Assembly: GCF_026626705.1 (NCBI RefSeq)
Contig: NZ_JAPNKC010000001.1
Location: 2,604,001-2,668,000, forward strand
DNA length: 64,000 nt
Direction of reading: 5' to 3'
Source of the DNA: Pyxidicoccus sp. MSG2
Lineage (GTDB): Bacteria > Myxococcota > Myxococcia > Myxococcales > Myxococcaceae
A program made the position numbers and the translations under genes. The notes below the pieces were generated by a model that saw only the letters and a program-made list of their open reading frames with translations, did no database searches and was not told the origin of the DNA. This document shows, piece by piece, positions 1 to 7,947 of the stretch (the first letter of the stretch is position 1; every line of letters begins with the position of its first letter).

Positions 1-874
1 TGAGCGCCTCGCGCTCCTCGCCCTCCACCTGCTGCTTGCGCGCCTTCTGCATGTCCTCGCGCATCTTGGTGCGCAGCTCGTCGAGCGACTGGGCGATGCC
101 GGTGTTCTTGGCGAAGTCGTCGTTGAGCTCGGGGGTGATTTCCTTCTGGAGGGACTTCACGGTGATGTGGAAGCGCGCCGTCTTCCCGCGCACCTCCTCC
201 ACCCGGTAGTCCGCCGGGAAGGCGTAGTCGATGTCCTTGGACTCGCCCACCTTCACGCCCTCCAGGGCGGCGATCTTCGACTCCACCAGCTCACCGGGCT
301 CCACCTGGACGGTGATGCCGTCGGCCTTGCTGCCGGGGAAGGGCTGGCCGTCCACCTTGGCCTCGAAGTCGATGGTGACGTGGTCATTGGCGGCCGCGGT
401 GTCGCGGTCCGCGACGGGCTCCATGCGGCCCATGGACGAGCGCATGCGCTGCAGCTGCTCGTCCAGCTGCGCGTCGGTGACGTCGGTGTCGGGCTTCGCC
501 AGGGGCAGCTCGACGTACTCCCTGGCCTCCACCTTGGGCTTCACCTCCACCCGCGCCTCGAAGGTGAAGGGGGCGTCCGGCTTGAGGCCGGAGTTGGTGA
601 CCTGGGGGTTGGCGACGACGTCCACGTTGTGCTCGCGGATGGCCTCCACGTACGCCGCCTGGACGACGCGCTGGATGACCTCGTCCTCGACCTGGCCGCG
701 GAAGCGCTGCTCGAGGATGCGGCGAGGCACCTTGCCCTGCCGGAAGCCAGGCAGCCGCACCTGCTGGCCGAGCCTGGAGTACGCGCGGTTGAGCTCCTCC
801 GCCACGCGGGCGTTCTCGACCTCGATGGAGAGCTTCTTCTCGATGGGAGAGAGCTCCTCGACCTGGACCTTCAT
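1..874 (-). CDS. tig: Trigger factor, ribosome-associated chaperone (3' end beyond window)
   Basis: Ribosome-bound peptidyl-prolyl isomerase and chaperone that meets nascent chains at the exit tunnel. The ATG is at 874; about 291 codons are visible and the C-terminal part lies outside the window. The N-terminal ribosome-docking signature GFRQGKVP is at residues 43-50, exactly where E. coli trigger factor carries its FRK motif. The FKBP-like PPIase region follows from about residue 150 ([16 protein letters not shown] and [18 protein letters not shown]). Upstream lies a good housekeeping-type promoter (940-968). In many bacteria clpP and clpX follow tig; that region is not in view. Identification is secure from the continuous family-like sequence. 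Confidence 0.96.
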   Translation of the reverse strand, partial: MKVQVEELSPIEKKLSIEVENARVAEELNRAYSRLGQQVRLPGFRQGKVPRRILEQRFRGQVEDEVIQRVVQAAYVEAIREHNVDVVANPQVTNSGLKPDAPFTFEARVEVKPKVEAREYVELPLAKPDTDVTDAQLDEQLQRMRSSMGRMEPVADRDTAAANDHVTIDFEAKVDGQPFPGSKADGITVQVEPGELVESKIAALEGVKVGESKDIDYAFPADYRVEEVRGKTARFHITVKSLQKEITPELNDDFAKNTGIAQSLDELRTKMREDMQKARKQQVEGEEREAL

Positions 875-939
875 GCGGGCCTCGCTCGTCGCCGCGGCGG
901 ACATCCGTCCCGGGCGGCGCCGGAAAAGTGGGACGTGCG

Positions 940-968
940 CCTTTAGGGGATAGGCACGAACGGGTCAA
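940..968 (-). promoter_or_regulatory. Predicted sigma-A promoter of tig
   Basis: On the minus strand TTGACC and TAAAGG are separated by exactly 17 bases. This matches the housekeeping -35/-10 layout and lies 66-94 bases upstream of the tig start codon. It sits between tig and tRNA-Leu, so tig is probably transcribed independently of the tRNA. Confidence 0.6.
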
Positions 969-975
969 CGCGAAA

Positions 976-1057
976 TGGGCGAGGAGGGACTCGAACCCTC
1001 ACACCTTGCGGTACCAGATCCTAAGTCTGGCGCGTCTACCAGTTCCGCCACCCGCCC
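976..1057 (-). tRNA. tRNA-Leu (anticodon TAG)
   Basis: An 82-nt class II tRNA read on the minus strand. Acceptor GGGCGGG pairs with CTCGCCC (one G-U), the anticodon loop is CTTAGGA giving TAG, and a variable arm precedes the T-loop GGTTCGAGTCC. The discriminator is A and the 3' CCA is not encoded. It lies downstream of tRNA-Lys but is separated from it by a strong terminator, so it probably has its own promoter. Confidence 0.95.
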
Positions 1058-1114
1058 AGGGTGCGTCGCGCGCCTGCCGTCTTACCGCGAAACGTCGGGT
1101 GGACGGCAGTGGCC

Positions 1115-1154
1115 GGAAAATGAAACGGGGCCCCTTCATTTCTGAAGGGGCCCC
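1115..1154 (-). terminator. Rho-independent terminator after tRNA-Lys
   Basis: A perfect 12-bp inverted repeat (1127-1138 with 1143-1154) with a 4-base loop. On the minus strand it is followed by a U-rich tract (GTTTCATTTTCC). It begins five bases beyond the 3' end of tRNA-Lys and separates it from tRNA-Leu. Confidence 0.85.
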
Positions 1155-1158
1155 TGAG

Positions 1159-1231
1159 TGAGAGCGGAGGGAATCGAACCCACAACCTATGGATTAAGAG
1201 TCCATTGCTCTGCCAATTGAGCTACGCTCCC
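1159..1231 (-). tRNA. tRNA-Lys (anticodon CTT)
   Basis: A 73-nt tRNA. Acceptor GGGAGCG pairs with CGCTCTC (one G-U), the D-arm is AGCTCAATTGGCAGAGC, the anticodon loop CTCTTAA gives CTT, and the T-loop is GGTTCGATTCC. The discriminator is A; CCA is not encoded. It has a near-consensus promoter upstream (1278-1306) and a strong terminator downstream. Confidence 0.95.
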
Positions 1232-1277
1232 GGCACTGCCCCGGTCCGTCGCCTGCGCGACGTCCAGGTGGCGGCGG

Positions 1278-1306
1278 TAACTACAGAAGCCCGACCGTGC
1301 TGTCAA
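1278..1306 (-). promoter_or_regulatory. Sigma-A promoter of tRNA-Lys
   Basis: On the minus strand a consensus -35 TTGACA is followed after exactly 17 bases by TAGTTA. The expected transcription start lies about 40 bases upstream of the mature tRNA-Lys 5' end. This is the best housekeeping promoter match noticed in the window. Confidence 0.75.
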
Positions 1307-1584
1307 AAAGTATTTTCGGGCGCCCTTCATTCCCCCACTGCTGAGGATCTGACGGCCGGCGCGGCCAGCACCTGACGCCGCTCCGCACGCCCGGCGGCCG
1401 GCCCCTGGAACAGCTCCGGACGCGGATGAAGCAAGCGCCTCCCGCCGCTGTTCAACATGGCCGTAGCACGCCTTTCGTCCCGGCCGCACGACGCGTCGTG
1501 CGCGAGCCGCACTCCGGGACACGAGGCGCACGAAGGTTTCGTGGGCACTCATGCAGCAGAGGGTCGCCGCCGCGGCAACCAGGC

Positions 1585-1611
1585 GGGCGGACGGAGGTCG
1601 TCCGCCCTTTT
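1585..1611 (+). promoter_or_regulatory. Terminator-like hairpin in the bet leader (possible attenuator)
   Basis: A perfect 9-bp stem (1585-1593 with 1599-1607) with a 5-base loop (GAGGT) is followed directly by TTTT at 1608-1611, only 12 bases before the bet start codon. No plus-strand gene lies upstream in 1232-1584, so a stand-alone terminator has nothing obvious to terminate. A leader attenuator for bet, or insulation from background transcription, is an inference. The rest of 1307-1584 shows no convincing gene. Confidence 0.55.
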
Positions 1612-1623
1612 CGCGAAGAACGG

Positions 1624-2832
1624 ATGCAGGAGACGACAGTGACGGAAGCCAACACCCACCACAAGGCGGACAGCGCGACGGGCCAGGGCCCCCAGCAGGG
1701 ACAGTGGAGCCGGGAGCGCGCGGAGCTCGTGCGGCGCACCATCTGCCCCAAGGGCATCAGCGAGGACGAGTTCGCCCTCTTCATCGAGCAGTGCAAGCGC
1801 AGCGGCCTGGACCCGCTGCTCAAGGAAGCCTTCTGCGTGGCGCGCCGGCAGAACGTGGGCAACCGCGAGCGGCCCAACTGGGTGACGAAGTACGAGTTCC
1901 AGCCTTCCGAGGCCGGCATGCTCGCCCGTGCGGAGCGCTTCCCGGACTTCAGGGGCATCCAGGCGTCCGCCGTATTCGCCGAGGACGAAATCATCGTGGA
2001 CCAGGGCAAGGGCGAGGTGGTGCACCGCTTCAACCCGGCCAAGCGCAAGGGCGCTCTGGTGGGCGCCTGGTCCCGCGTGGTGCGCGACGGGAAGCTGCCC
2101 GTCGTCGTGTGGCTGGACTTCAGCGGCTACGTCCAGCAGACGCCGCTGTGGGCCAAGATTCCCACGACGATGATTGAGAAGTGCGCGCGCGTGGCGGCCC
2201 TGCGCAAGGCGTACCCGGAGGCCTTCGGCGGCCTGTACGTGCGCGAGGAGATGCCGGCCGACGACTACGAGCAGCCGCACACGCACGAGGAGCCCGGCCA
2301 CGCCAGCGGCCCCTACGAGGTGCTGGGCGCGAAGCCCGGCCCCGTGAAGGCGTCCTTCCCCACCCTGGCCCCCGCGCCGGCGAAGGAGGAGAAGGCGCAG
2401 GCGGTGCCCGCGGCGCTGGAGGTCGACGTGCCGGTGCCGCCCGCGCCCTCCCGGCAGGCCGCGGTGGAGACCGAGCCCGTCGTCACCGCCCACGGCTCCG
2501 GTAGGAAGAACGGCAAGACGGCCCACGCCCCCGCGGCGACGCCCGTCGAGGAGCCGCCGGAGAAGGAAGTGGTGGTGGAGGCGGCCCCGCGCCCCAAGCC
2601 GAGCGCCGTGGTGGTGGCGTTCGGCCCGTACAAGGGGAAGACGGCCTCCGAGCTCTCCGACGAGGAGCTGAGTGAGACCATCGACATGGCCAACGAGAAG
2701 CTGATGGAGCAGCCGAAGGCGCGCTGGGCCAAGGCGATGCGGGAGAACCTGGCCGCGCTGGAGGCGGAGACGGAGCTGCGCTGCCGCGTCCCCGCTTCCG
2801 CGAAGAGCGGCGGCGCGGCCCACGAGGCCTGA
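1624..2832 (+). CDS. bet: Bet/RecT-type single-strand annealing protein with C-terminal ExoX-like domain
   Basis: A predicted phage-type recombinase of the Bet (Red-beta) family, which anneals complementary single strands during recombination. The 402-residue protein has the Bet core at about residues 30-210, with ICPKGISEDEFALFIEQCKR, the SGLDPLLKEAF segment, and IEKCARVAALRKAYPEAFGG near residues 182-201. A low-complexity Ala/Pro/Glu linker (about 215-325) leads to a C-terminal block containing FGPYKGKTASELSDEEL, which resembles the ExoX-like C-terminal domain seen on several DNA-processing proteins. The ATG was chosen because Bet homology starts just after it; the open frame extends upstream without family similarity. 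No phage exonuclease or other phage gene is adjacent and base composition matches the neighbours, so this looks like a domesticated gene. A hairpin with U-tract lies just upstream and a terminator just downstream. Confidence 0.85.
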   Translation: MQETTVTEANTHHKADSATGQGPQQGQWSRERAELVRRTICPKGISEDEFALFIEQCKRSGLDPLLKEAFCVARRQNVGNRERPNWVTKYEFQPSEAGMLARAERFPDFRGIQASAVFAEDEIIVDQGKGEVVHRFNPAKRKGALVGAWSRVVRDGKLPVVVWLDFSGYVQQTPLWAKIPTTMIEKCARVAALRKAYPEAFGGLYVREEMPADDYEQPHTHEEPGHASGPYEVLGAKPGPVKASFPTLAPAPAKEEKAQAVPAALEVDVPVPPAPSRQAAVETEPVVTAHGSGRKNGKTAHAPAATPVEEPPEKEVVVEAAPRPKPSAVVVAFGPYKGKTASELSDEELSETIDMANEKLMEQPKARWAKAMRENLAALEAETELRCRVPASAKSGGAAHEA

Positions 2833-2865
2833 AGCCGCTCCGCACCGCTCAGGGAGTGAAATGAG

Positions 2866-2902
2866 AAACGCCCCCGTCGCGAGTGAGCGGCGGGGGCGTT
2901 TT
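2866..2902. terminator. Terminator between bet and the tRNA-Arg(TCG) gene
   Basis: An 11-bp perfect stem (2866-2876 with 2891-2901) flanked by TTTT on the plus strand and by a T-rich stretch on the minus strand. It follows the bet stop codon by about 30 bases and could also terminate the minus-strand tRNA transcript that ends at 2953, so it may work in both directions. Confidence 0.8.
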
Positions 2903-2952
2903 CGCGTCTTGCGTCGTCCCGGCGGTGGAGGCTCGACTCGGGAGAGGAGGAG

Positions 2953-3026
2953 CGCGCTCGGAGGGACTTGAACCCCCAACCCCCGGGTTCGAAGCCCGGT
3001 GCTCTATCCAGTTGAGCTACGAGCGC
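2953..3026 (-). tRNA. tRNA-Arg (anticodon TCG)
   Basis: A 74-nt tRNA with acceptor GCGCTCG pairing CGAGCGC, D-arm AGCTCAACTGGATAGAGC and anticodon loop CTTCGAA, giving TCG (reads CGA). The discriminator is G; CCA is not encoded. It follows tRNA-His by 25 bases on the same strand and is probably co-transcribed with it. Confidence 0.95.
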
Positions 3027-3051
3027 AGCACGAAAGGGGCGGGTGAAGGAG

Positions 3052-3126
3052 GGCGGCCAACCGGGATCGAACCGGTAACCTCAGGAGTCACAGTCCTGCG
3101 CTCTAACCAGTTGAGCTATGGCCGCC
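3052..3126 (-). tRNA. tRNA-His (anticodon GTG), with encoded G-1
   Basis: Anticodon loop CTGTGAC gives GTG. Acceptor GCGGCCA pairs TGGCCGC. The extra 5' G (-1) opposite the C73 discriminator, the identity element for histidyl-tRNA synthetase, is encoded at 3126. A promoter-like sequence is at 3158-3186. Confidence 0.95.
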
Positions 3127-3157
3127 GTGACAGCGTTACGGCGTTGAAGCGGCGGCT

Positions 3158-3186
3158 TCCCTATCGTGGAAACCGTGGCCATTCAA
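3158..3186 (-). promoter_or_regulatory. Predicted sigma-A promoter of the tRNA-His/tRNA-Arg(TCG) pair
   Basis: On the minus strand TTGAAT and TAGGGA are separated by exactly 17 bases, placing the start about 25 bases upstream of tRNA-His. It lies in the 84-base gap after tRNA-Arg(TCT). Confidence 0.55.
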
Positions 3187-3210
3187 GGCCAAATGTGACG
3201 GCAGGCAGGT

Positions 3211-3287
3211 TGGCGCCCCAGGCAGGACTCGAACCTGCGACCCCCGGCTTAGAAGGCCGGTGCTCTATCCAGCTGAGCTACTGGAGC
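3211..3287 (-). tRNA. tRNA-Arg (anticodon TCT), CCA encoded
   Basis: Acceptor GCTCCAG pairs CTGGGGC, the anticodon loop CTTCTAA gives TCT (reads AGA) and the T-loop is GGTTCGAGTCC. The discriminator G is followed by CCA (3211-3213), the only encoded CCA among the six tRNAs here. It lies 37 bases downstream of tRNA-Pro and is probably in the same transcript. Confidence 0.95.
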
Positions 3288-3321
3288 TGGCCGGGCCGCC
3301 TGCTTCCAACTGCTTTACTTC

Positions 3322-3398
<77 letters not shown>

Positions 3399-3479
3399 AG
3401 AAGTAGAGTCCGGCATTGTTGAACCATCGCGAACGGACGCGCAAGGCCGACGTGCCTGACACCCTTTCATTCGGCCCGA

Positions 3480-4070
3480 CTACAGGCCGAGCAGGTGGGG
3501 CTTCATCATCCGGAAGGCCGCCCCCCGGTGGGACACCGCGGCCTTCTCCTCCGCCGCCAGCTCCGCCATCGTCCGGCCCTTGTCCGAAACGATGAACACC
3601 GGGTCGTAGCCGAAGCCGTGCGTTCCACTCGGCGCATGGCCGATGCGTCCCTCGCACCGGCCCACCTCCACCTTCGACTCGCCGCCCGGCTTCACCAGCG
3701 CCAGCGCGCACCGGAAGGACGCGGTGCGCTTCTCGTCGGGCACGCCGGACAGCTCGGTGAGGAGCTTCTCGTAGCGGGCCTTGTCGTCCCCCGGCGCATA
3801 ACGCGCGGAGTGCACCCCGGGCCTGCCTCCCAGTGCGTCCACGAACAGGCCGGAGTCGTCCGCCAGCGCGGGCAGCCCGGTGGCCTGCGCGTACTCGCGG
3901 GCCTTCTTCAGCGCGTTGCCCTCGAGGGTGGGCTCGTCCTCCACGACGTCCGGCAGGGGTGGCAGGTCCGCCAGGGACACCACCTCCACCCCGTCCCCCA
4001 CCAGCCCACGCAGCTCGCGCAGCTTGCCCGCGTTGGTGGTGGCGAAGAGCAGCCGGGGCTTCTTCGTCAT
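3480..4070 (-). CDS. rdgB: RdgB/HAM1 non-canonical purine NTP pyrophosphatase
   Basis: Hydrolyses ITP, dITP and XTP to monophosphates, cleaning the nucleotide pool. The 196-residue protein has the family N-terminus [14 protein letters not shown], the metal and nucleotide-binding [17 protein letters not shown] segment (about 66-82) and the C-terminal [14 protein letters not shown] block followed by SHRGAAF. Its ATG overlaps the rph stop codon (ATGA), so the two are translationally coupled. The rph-rdgB pairing is common in bacteria. The stop is a TAG at 3480-3482, about 80 bases before tRNA-Pro. Confidence 0.96.
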   Translation of the reverse strand: MTKKPRLLFATTNAGKLRELRGLVGDGVEVVSLADLPPLPDVVEDEPTLEGNALKKAREYAQATGLPALADDSGLFVDALGGRPGVHSARYAPGDDKARYEKLLTELSGVPDEKRTASFRCALALVKPGGESKVEVGRCEGRIGHAPSGTHGFGYDPVFIVSDKGRTMAELAAEEKAAVSHRGAAFRMMKPHLLGL

Positions 4071-4780
4071 CCCAGCACCTTCGCCTGCGCGGCGACGAGC
4101 TGCTGAATCGCGGCGAGCCCTCCGTCCACCATGGCGTCCAGCGTCTTGCGGTCGAAGAGCTGGTGCTCGGCCGTGCCCTGCAGCTCGACCATGCGACCGT
4201 CCGCGGTGGCCACGAGGTTCAGGTCCACGTCCGCGGTGGAGTCCTCGTCGTAGTCCAGGTCCACCCGCACCTCGCCCTTCACCACGCCCACGGACACGGC
4301 GGCCAGCGGCGTCAGCTTGGGCGTCTTGGTGAGGGTGCCCGCCTTCTGGAGCGAGCGCATGGCCAGCACCAGCGCCACGTAGGCCCCGGTGATGGAGGCG
4401 GTGCGCGTGCCGCCGTCCGCCTGGAGCACGTCGCAGTCCAGGGTGAAGGTGCGGGGGCCAATGGACGCCAGGTCCACCGCCGCGCGCAGGGAGCGGCCGA
4501 TGAGGCGCTGGATTTCCATGGTGCGGCCGGTCTGCTTGCCCTTGGCGGACTCGCGCTGGTTCCGCGAGTGCGTGGCGCGGGGGAGCATGCCGTACTCGGC
4601 CGTCACCCAGCCGGTGCCCTTGCCCATCAGGTGCGGCGGCACCCGCTCCTCGGTGGAGCAGGTGACGAGCACCTTGGTGTGGCCGAACTCCACCTGCACG
4701 GAGCCCTCCGCGTAGCGGGAGACACCGGGGGTCAGGGTGACGGGGCGAAGGTCCAGCGCACCACGTTGGAAGGAACGCAC
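4067..4780 (-). CDS. rph: Ribonuclease PH
   Basis: Phosphorolytic 3'-5' exoribonuclease that trims tRNA 3' ends. It shows the RPH core [35 protein letters not shown] and [22 protein letters not shown] start at 4780 is chosen because it gives the usual N-terminus ([13 protein letters not shown]) and has CAGGAG six bases upstream; an in-frame GTG at 4810 would add ten residues without homology. The product is 237 residues, the usual length. It overlaps rdgB by four bases. Confidence 0.95.
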   Translation of the reverse strand: MRSFQRGALDLRPVTLTPGVSRYAEGSVQVEFGHTKVLVTCSTEERVPPHLMGKGTGWVTAEYGMLPRATHSRNQRESAKGKQTGRTMEIQRLIGRSLRAAVDLASIGPRTFTLDCDVLQADGGTRTASITGAYVALVLAMRSLQKAGTLTKTPKLTPLAAVSVGVVKGEVRVDLDYDEDSTADVDLNLVATADGRMVELQGTAEHQLFDRKTLDAMVDGGLAAIQQLVAAQAKVLG

Positions 4781-4863
4781 GGCAGGCTCCTGGGAAATGG
4801 AGTGGGCCACCCCTCTCTACCAGAGCCGCGCCGCGCGGGTGGAATCTCCGCGCCCGTCTGCCC

Positions 4864-5673
4864 TCACTGCGACACGGGGCCGGCCACCTGGGGCTCGCGG
4901 GTGGCGTCGCGCCGGCGCGTTTCCTTGAGGAAGGCCAGCACGCCGTCGGCAATCGCCTCGGCCAGCTTCTCCTGGTACTCCGCGCGGCCCAGCTTCGCGC
5001 CCTCCTGCGGATGGGAGATGTAGCCCACCTCGACGAGGACGGCGGGGCACTCCACGCCGGAGAGGACGAAGAAGGGCGCCTGCTGCACGCCCCGGTCCGC
5101 CGCGCGCGTACCGCGGATGAGGCGCGGGTGGATGGAGTAGGCCAGCCGAGACGAGTCCGCGTGCGCCTCGGTGCGCACCAGGTCCTGGAGGATGAGGGCC
5201 AGCATGGAGTCCCCGCGCGCCGCGCGAGTCTCGGGGGCCTCGGCGTTCTCCCGGTCGGCCACCGCGCGCGCGGCGTCGCCGGAGGCGTTGGCGGAGAGGA
5301 AGTAGGTCTCGATGCCCTCGGTGCGCTCGCGCATCCGCTTCGTGGGCATGGAGTTGGCGTGGATGGAGAGGAAGAGGTCCGCGGCGTGGTCGTTGGTCAG
5401 CAACACGCGCTCCGTGAGGGACACCTGCGCGTCGCGCTCGCGCGTGAGGTACACGTCGCCGCCGGCCGCCTCCAGGCGCGCACGGACGCGCTGGGCAATC
5501 TGGAGGGCGACCTCCTTCTCGCGCAGCTCGCCGGGGCCCTTCGCGCCCTCCTTCGCGCCGCCATGTCCCGGGTCGATGACGATGCGCGCAGGCCGCTCCC
5601 CCGCCCTCGCGGCGAGGGGCACGAGGCAGAGCAGCGACAGGACGGCGAGGAGGGGGCGGTGCGACGACGGCAT
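4864..5673 (-). CDS. N-acetylmuramoyl-L-alanine amidase (Amidase_3 type)
   Basis: Zinc amidase that cleaves the lactyl-amide bond of peptidoglycan stems. The 269-residue protein has a Sec signal peptide (residues 1-24, cleavage after AARA) and a single Amidase_3 domain. Probable zinc ligands are His in IDPGHGG, Glu in REKEVAL and His in LFLSIHANS, and the catalytic Glu is in VLVEVGYISHP. No AMIN, SPOR or LysM domain is present, so targeting to the wall or septum must come from elsewhere. The 222 bases upstream (5674-5895) show no gene. It precedes rph on the same strand with an 83-base gap and may be co-transcribed with it. Confidence 0.93.
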   Translation of the reverse strand: MPSSHRPLLAVLSLLCLVPLAARAGERPARIVIDPGHGGAKEGAKGPGELREKEVALQIAQRVRARLEAAGGDVYLTRERDAQVSLTERVLLTNDHAADLFLSIHANSMPTKRMRERTEGIETYFLSANASGDAARAVADRENAEAPETRAARGDSMLALILQDLVRTEAHADSSRLAYSIHPRLIRGTRAADRGVQQAPFFVLSGVECPAVLVEVGYISHPQEGAKLGRAEYQEKLAEAIADGVLAFLKETRRRDATREPQVAGPVSQ

Positions 5674-5895
5674 ACCGGGGACGGATGCTAGCGGAGGGAG
5701 CCCCCGGGGGCGAAATCCGGGCCCGGGGGCGTTCAGCCGATGACGGCGCTGTCGCCAGGGTCCAGCTCCGGAGTTCGTGCGAAGAGGCCGGGCGTCCGGC
5801 CAACGTAGGCCCCGTCGCAGGCGGCACGAGGAAGCCCTGGCCTTTCGTCAGCGCGGGGCCCCATTGCCTGCAGCCGTGCGAGAGAGCTGGGAGGC

Positions 5896-6954
5896 TCAGC
5901 CGATGATGTCGATGCCGGGACGCCCTGCCCTCACTTCACCAATCAGGGCCGCGTCCACGCCCGCCGCATCCAGCGCCTTGAGCGCCTTGAGCGCCTGACG
6001 CGCGGGCACGCTGGCCAGCAGCCCGCCGTTGGTCTGCGCATCCGCGAGCACCCACTGGATGTGCTCGGGCAGCCCTTCCGGGAAGCGCACCTTCTTCAGC
6101 ACATGGGCGAGGTTGGCCTTGGTGCCACCGGGCACCACGCCCTGCTCGGCCAGCCCGGCGACCTCGGAGATGAGGGGGATGCGCTCCAGGTCGATTGCCG
6201 CGCGCGCCTTCGCCCCGGTCATCATCTCCAGCAGGTGGCCCAGCAGCCCGTAGCCCGTCACGTCCGTAAGGGCGTTCACCTTGAACTTCCCCGACGCGAA
6301 GACCTCCCCCGCGGCGCGGTTGAGGGCGGACATCACCGCCACCACGCGCTTGGAGAGCTGCTTCGAGGCCACGCCCCGCTTGATGGCGGTGGTGGCGATG
6401 CCCGAGCCCAGGGGCTTGGTGAGGAAGAGCACGTCTCCCGGCTTCGCGCCCGCGTTGGTGAGCACCTTCTTCGGATGCACCACGCCGGTGACGGCCATGC
6501 CGTACTTCGGCTCCGGGTCCCTCACGCTGTGGCCGCCGAGGATGGGGATGCCCGCCTCGTCGGCCTTGGACTGGCCACCGGCGAGAATCTTCGAGAGCAC
6601 CTTCAGCGGCTGGCCGTCCGGGAAGCCCACCAGGTTGAGGGCGAACAGGGGCCGCGCGCCCATGGCGTAGATGTCCGACAGGGCATTCGCCGCGGCGATG
6701 GCCCCGAACTGGAACGGGTCGTCCACCACGGGCGGGAAGAAGTCCACCGTCTCCACCACGGCCAGGCCGGGCGTGAGGCGATAGACGGCCGCATCGTCGT
6801 TGGTGGCGAAACCCACCAGCGCGTGAGGACTCCTGGCAGTCTTCAGGAGGCGCAGGACCTGCGCCAGGTCCGCGGGCCGCAGTTTCGCCGCTCAGCCCGC
6901 GCAGTGACTTAATTCGGTGAGGCGCTTCGGCTTCACCGGCTGCTCGTCCGCCAT
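5896..6954 (-). CDS. selD: Selenophosphate synthetase containing selenocysteine (in-frame UGA)
   Basis: Makes selenophosphate from selenide and ATP, the selenium donor for Sec-tRNA. The true start is the ATG at 6954. Codon 21 is TGA (6892-6894) and the same frame then continues uninterrupted to the stop at 5896, giving 352 residues. The context is SHCAG-U-AAKLRP, which aligns with SHGAGCGCKISP of E. coli SelD: Sec replaces catalytic Cys17, and the essential Lys follows three residues later as in E. coli. An SECIS-like hairpin lies 17 bases after the UGA. Later motifs include DFFPPVVDDPFQFG, PILGGHSV and DVTGYGLLGHLLEM. Gene callers will usually truncate this gene to the segment after the UGA. 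Selenoprotein selD genes are known in other bacteria; the rest of the Sec machinery (selA, selB, selC) is not in this window. Confidence 0.95.
6851..6874 (-). promoter_or_regulatory. Bacterial SECIS-like stem-loop in selD
   Basis: Seventeen bases downstream of the selD UGA the minus strand folds as a 7-bp perfect stem (6865-6871 with 6855-6861) closed by a GCG loop. It extends by three more pairs (6872-6874 with 6851-6853) around a single bulged U at 6854. The apical loop starts 27 bases after the UGA, within the spacing known for bacterial SelB-dependent SECIS elements. Loop identity differs from E. coli fdhF, as expected for lineage-specific SelB. Confidence 0.7.
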
Positions 6955-7005
6955 GGTGCTCCCCTTCCGCCGTGTGCGGCCCGGGTACCAGGCCGCGTAT
7001 GTCCG

Positions 7006-7947
7006 TCAGGCCTTGCGCACGTAGTCGCGCTTCAGGAGCTGCGCGACTGCTTCCGCCGTCACCACGTCGTCCGCGTCCGCGCGGTCCAACACCGCGCCGA
7101 AGGTGCCGTAGTTGTGCACCAGCTGGAGCACGTCCAGCATCTCCGGCGACAGCTCCTTGAGCGGCGGCGTCAGCGGCATGGCCAGCGCCAGCGGCGCGTC
7201 CAGCGCCGGCAGGTTCGGCTGCAGGCGCTTCATCTCGTCCAGCTGACGGAGCGAGTCCATCAGGAGCGCTTCGGTGGACGAGTCCAGCTCCACCATGAAC
7301 TCCTGGTTGTCCGCCGGGCGCAGCTCGAAGTCGCCCTGCTCCCAGGTGATGATGCGGTTGAAGCTCTTCTGCGGGCCCAGGTTGTGGTTGTCGCCGATGA
7401 CGGCGTAGTACACACGGCCCTGGCGCAGGTAGATGCGGCCCTCCTGGTCGCTCGTCACCACCAGCACGCCGTTCTTCTTGGACGTGTGGAAGAGCTGGAG
7501 CAGGTCCGGCAGGGGAATCTCTTCAATCTTCCCCGTCATGGAGCTGGCCTTGTTGGTGGTCCGCGCGGCCTGGACGGCGGCGACCTCCTCCAGCTTCTGC
7601 TTGGCCATGCTCTCGTCGACGTTGGCGCCATCCGCGCCCTGGTGGACGAGCTTGAGGATGGAGGTGCCGATGAGGATGCGGTCCCCCTCCTTCAGCCGGG
7701 CCTGCTTCACCTTCTCGCCGTTGACGAAGGTCCCGTTGGTGGAGCCCAGGTCCTCGATGGTGATCTTCCCGTCGCTGAAGCTGATCTTCGCGTGCTTGCG
7801 GGAGACCATGTCCTCGACGAGCACCATGTCCAGCTCGCTCGAGCGGCCGATGACGATGTGCTTCTCCGCCTTCAGCGGGAACTCGCCACCCTGGTACTTC
7901 CCGGAGATGAACTTGAGGGCGTAGGTCTTTTGGGTGTCCATGGTCAT
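7006..7947 (-). CDS. FHA domain protein with DUF4388/PATAN domain
   Basis: Probable phosphothreonine-reading signalling or scaffold protein, 313 residues. An N-terminal FHA domain (about 10-95) has the GRSSELD strand, the SRKHAKISF motif and DLGSTNGTFVNGE, so phosphopeptide-binding residues look intact. A short linker leads to a DUF4388 (PATAN-like) domain at about 135-245 (GKIEEIPLPDLLQLFHTSKKNG, GRIYLRQGRVYYA). The C-terminal region resembles a small helical domain. The start ATG at 7947 overlaps the TPR gene stop (TGATG), implying translational coupling; a second ATG is at 7941. Myxobacteria pair such proteins with Ser/Thr kinases, but no kinase is adjacent. Confidence 0.88.
   Translation of the reverse strand: MTMDTQKTYALKFISGKYQGGEFPLKAEKHIVIGRSSELDMVLVEDMVSRKHAKISFSDGKITIEDLGSTNGTFVNGEKVKQARLKEGDRILIGTSILKLVHQGADGANVDESMAKQKLEEVAAVQAARTTNKASSMTGKIEEIPLPDLLQLFHTSKKNGVLVVTSDQEGRIYLRQGRVYYAVIGDNHNLGPQKSFNRIITWEQGDFELRPADNQEFMVELDSSTEALLMDSLRQLDEMKRLQPNLPALDAPLALAMPLTPPLKELSPEMLDVLQLVHNYGTFGAVLDRADADDVVTAEAVAQLLKRDYVRKA

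Noticed and set aside
1159..2832. Prophage or integrative element at the tRNA-Lys gene
   Set aside because: No integrase, structural genes, att duplication or base-composition shift is present; only the bet gene looks phage-derived.
6816..6954. selD as a pseudogene with a premature stop
   Set aside because: The TGA sits at the catalytic Cys position with an SECIS-like hairpin and the upstream segment is conserved SelD sequence, so recoding is the better explanation.
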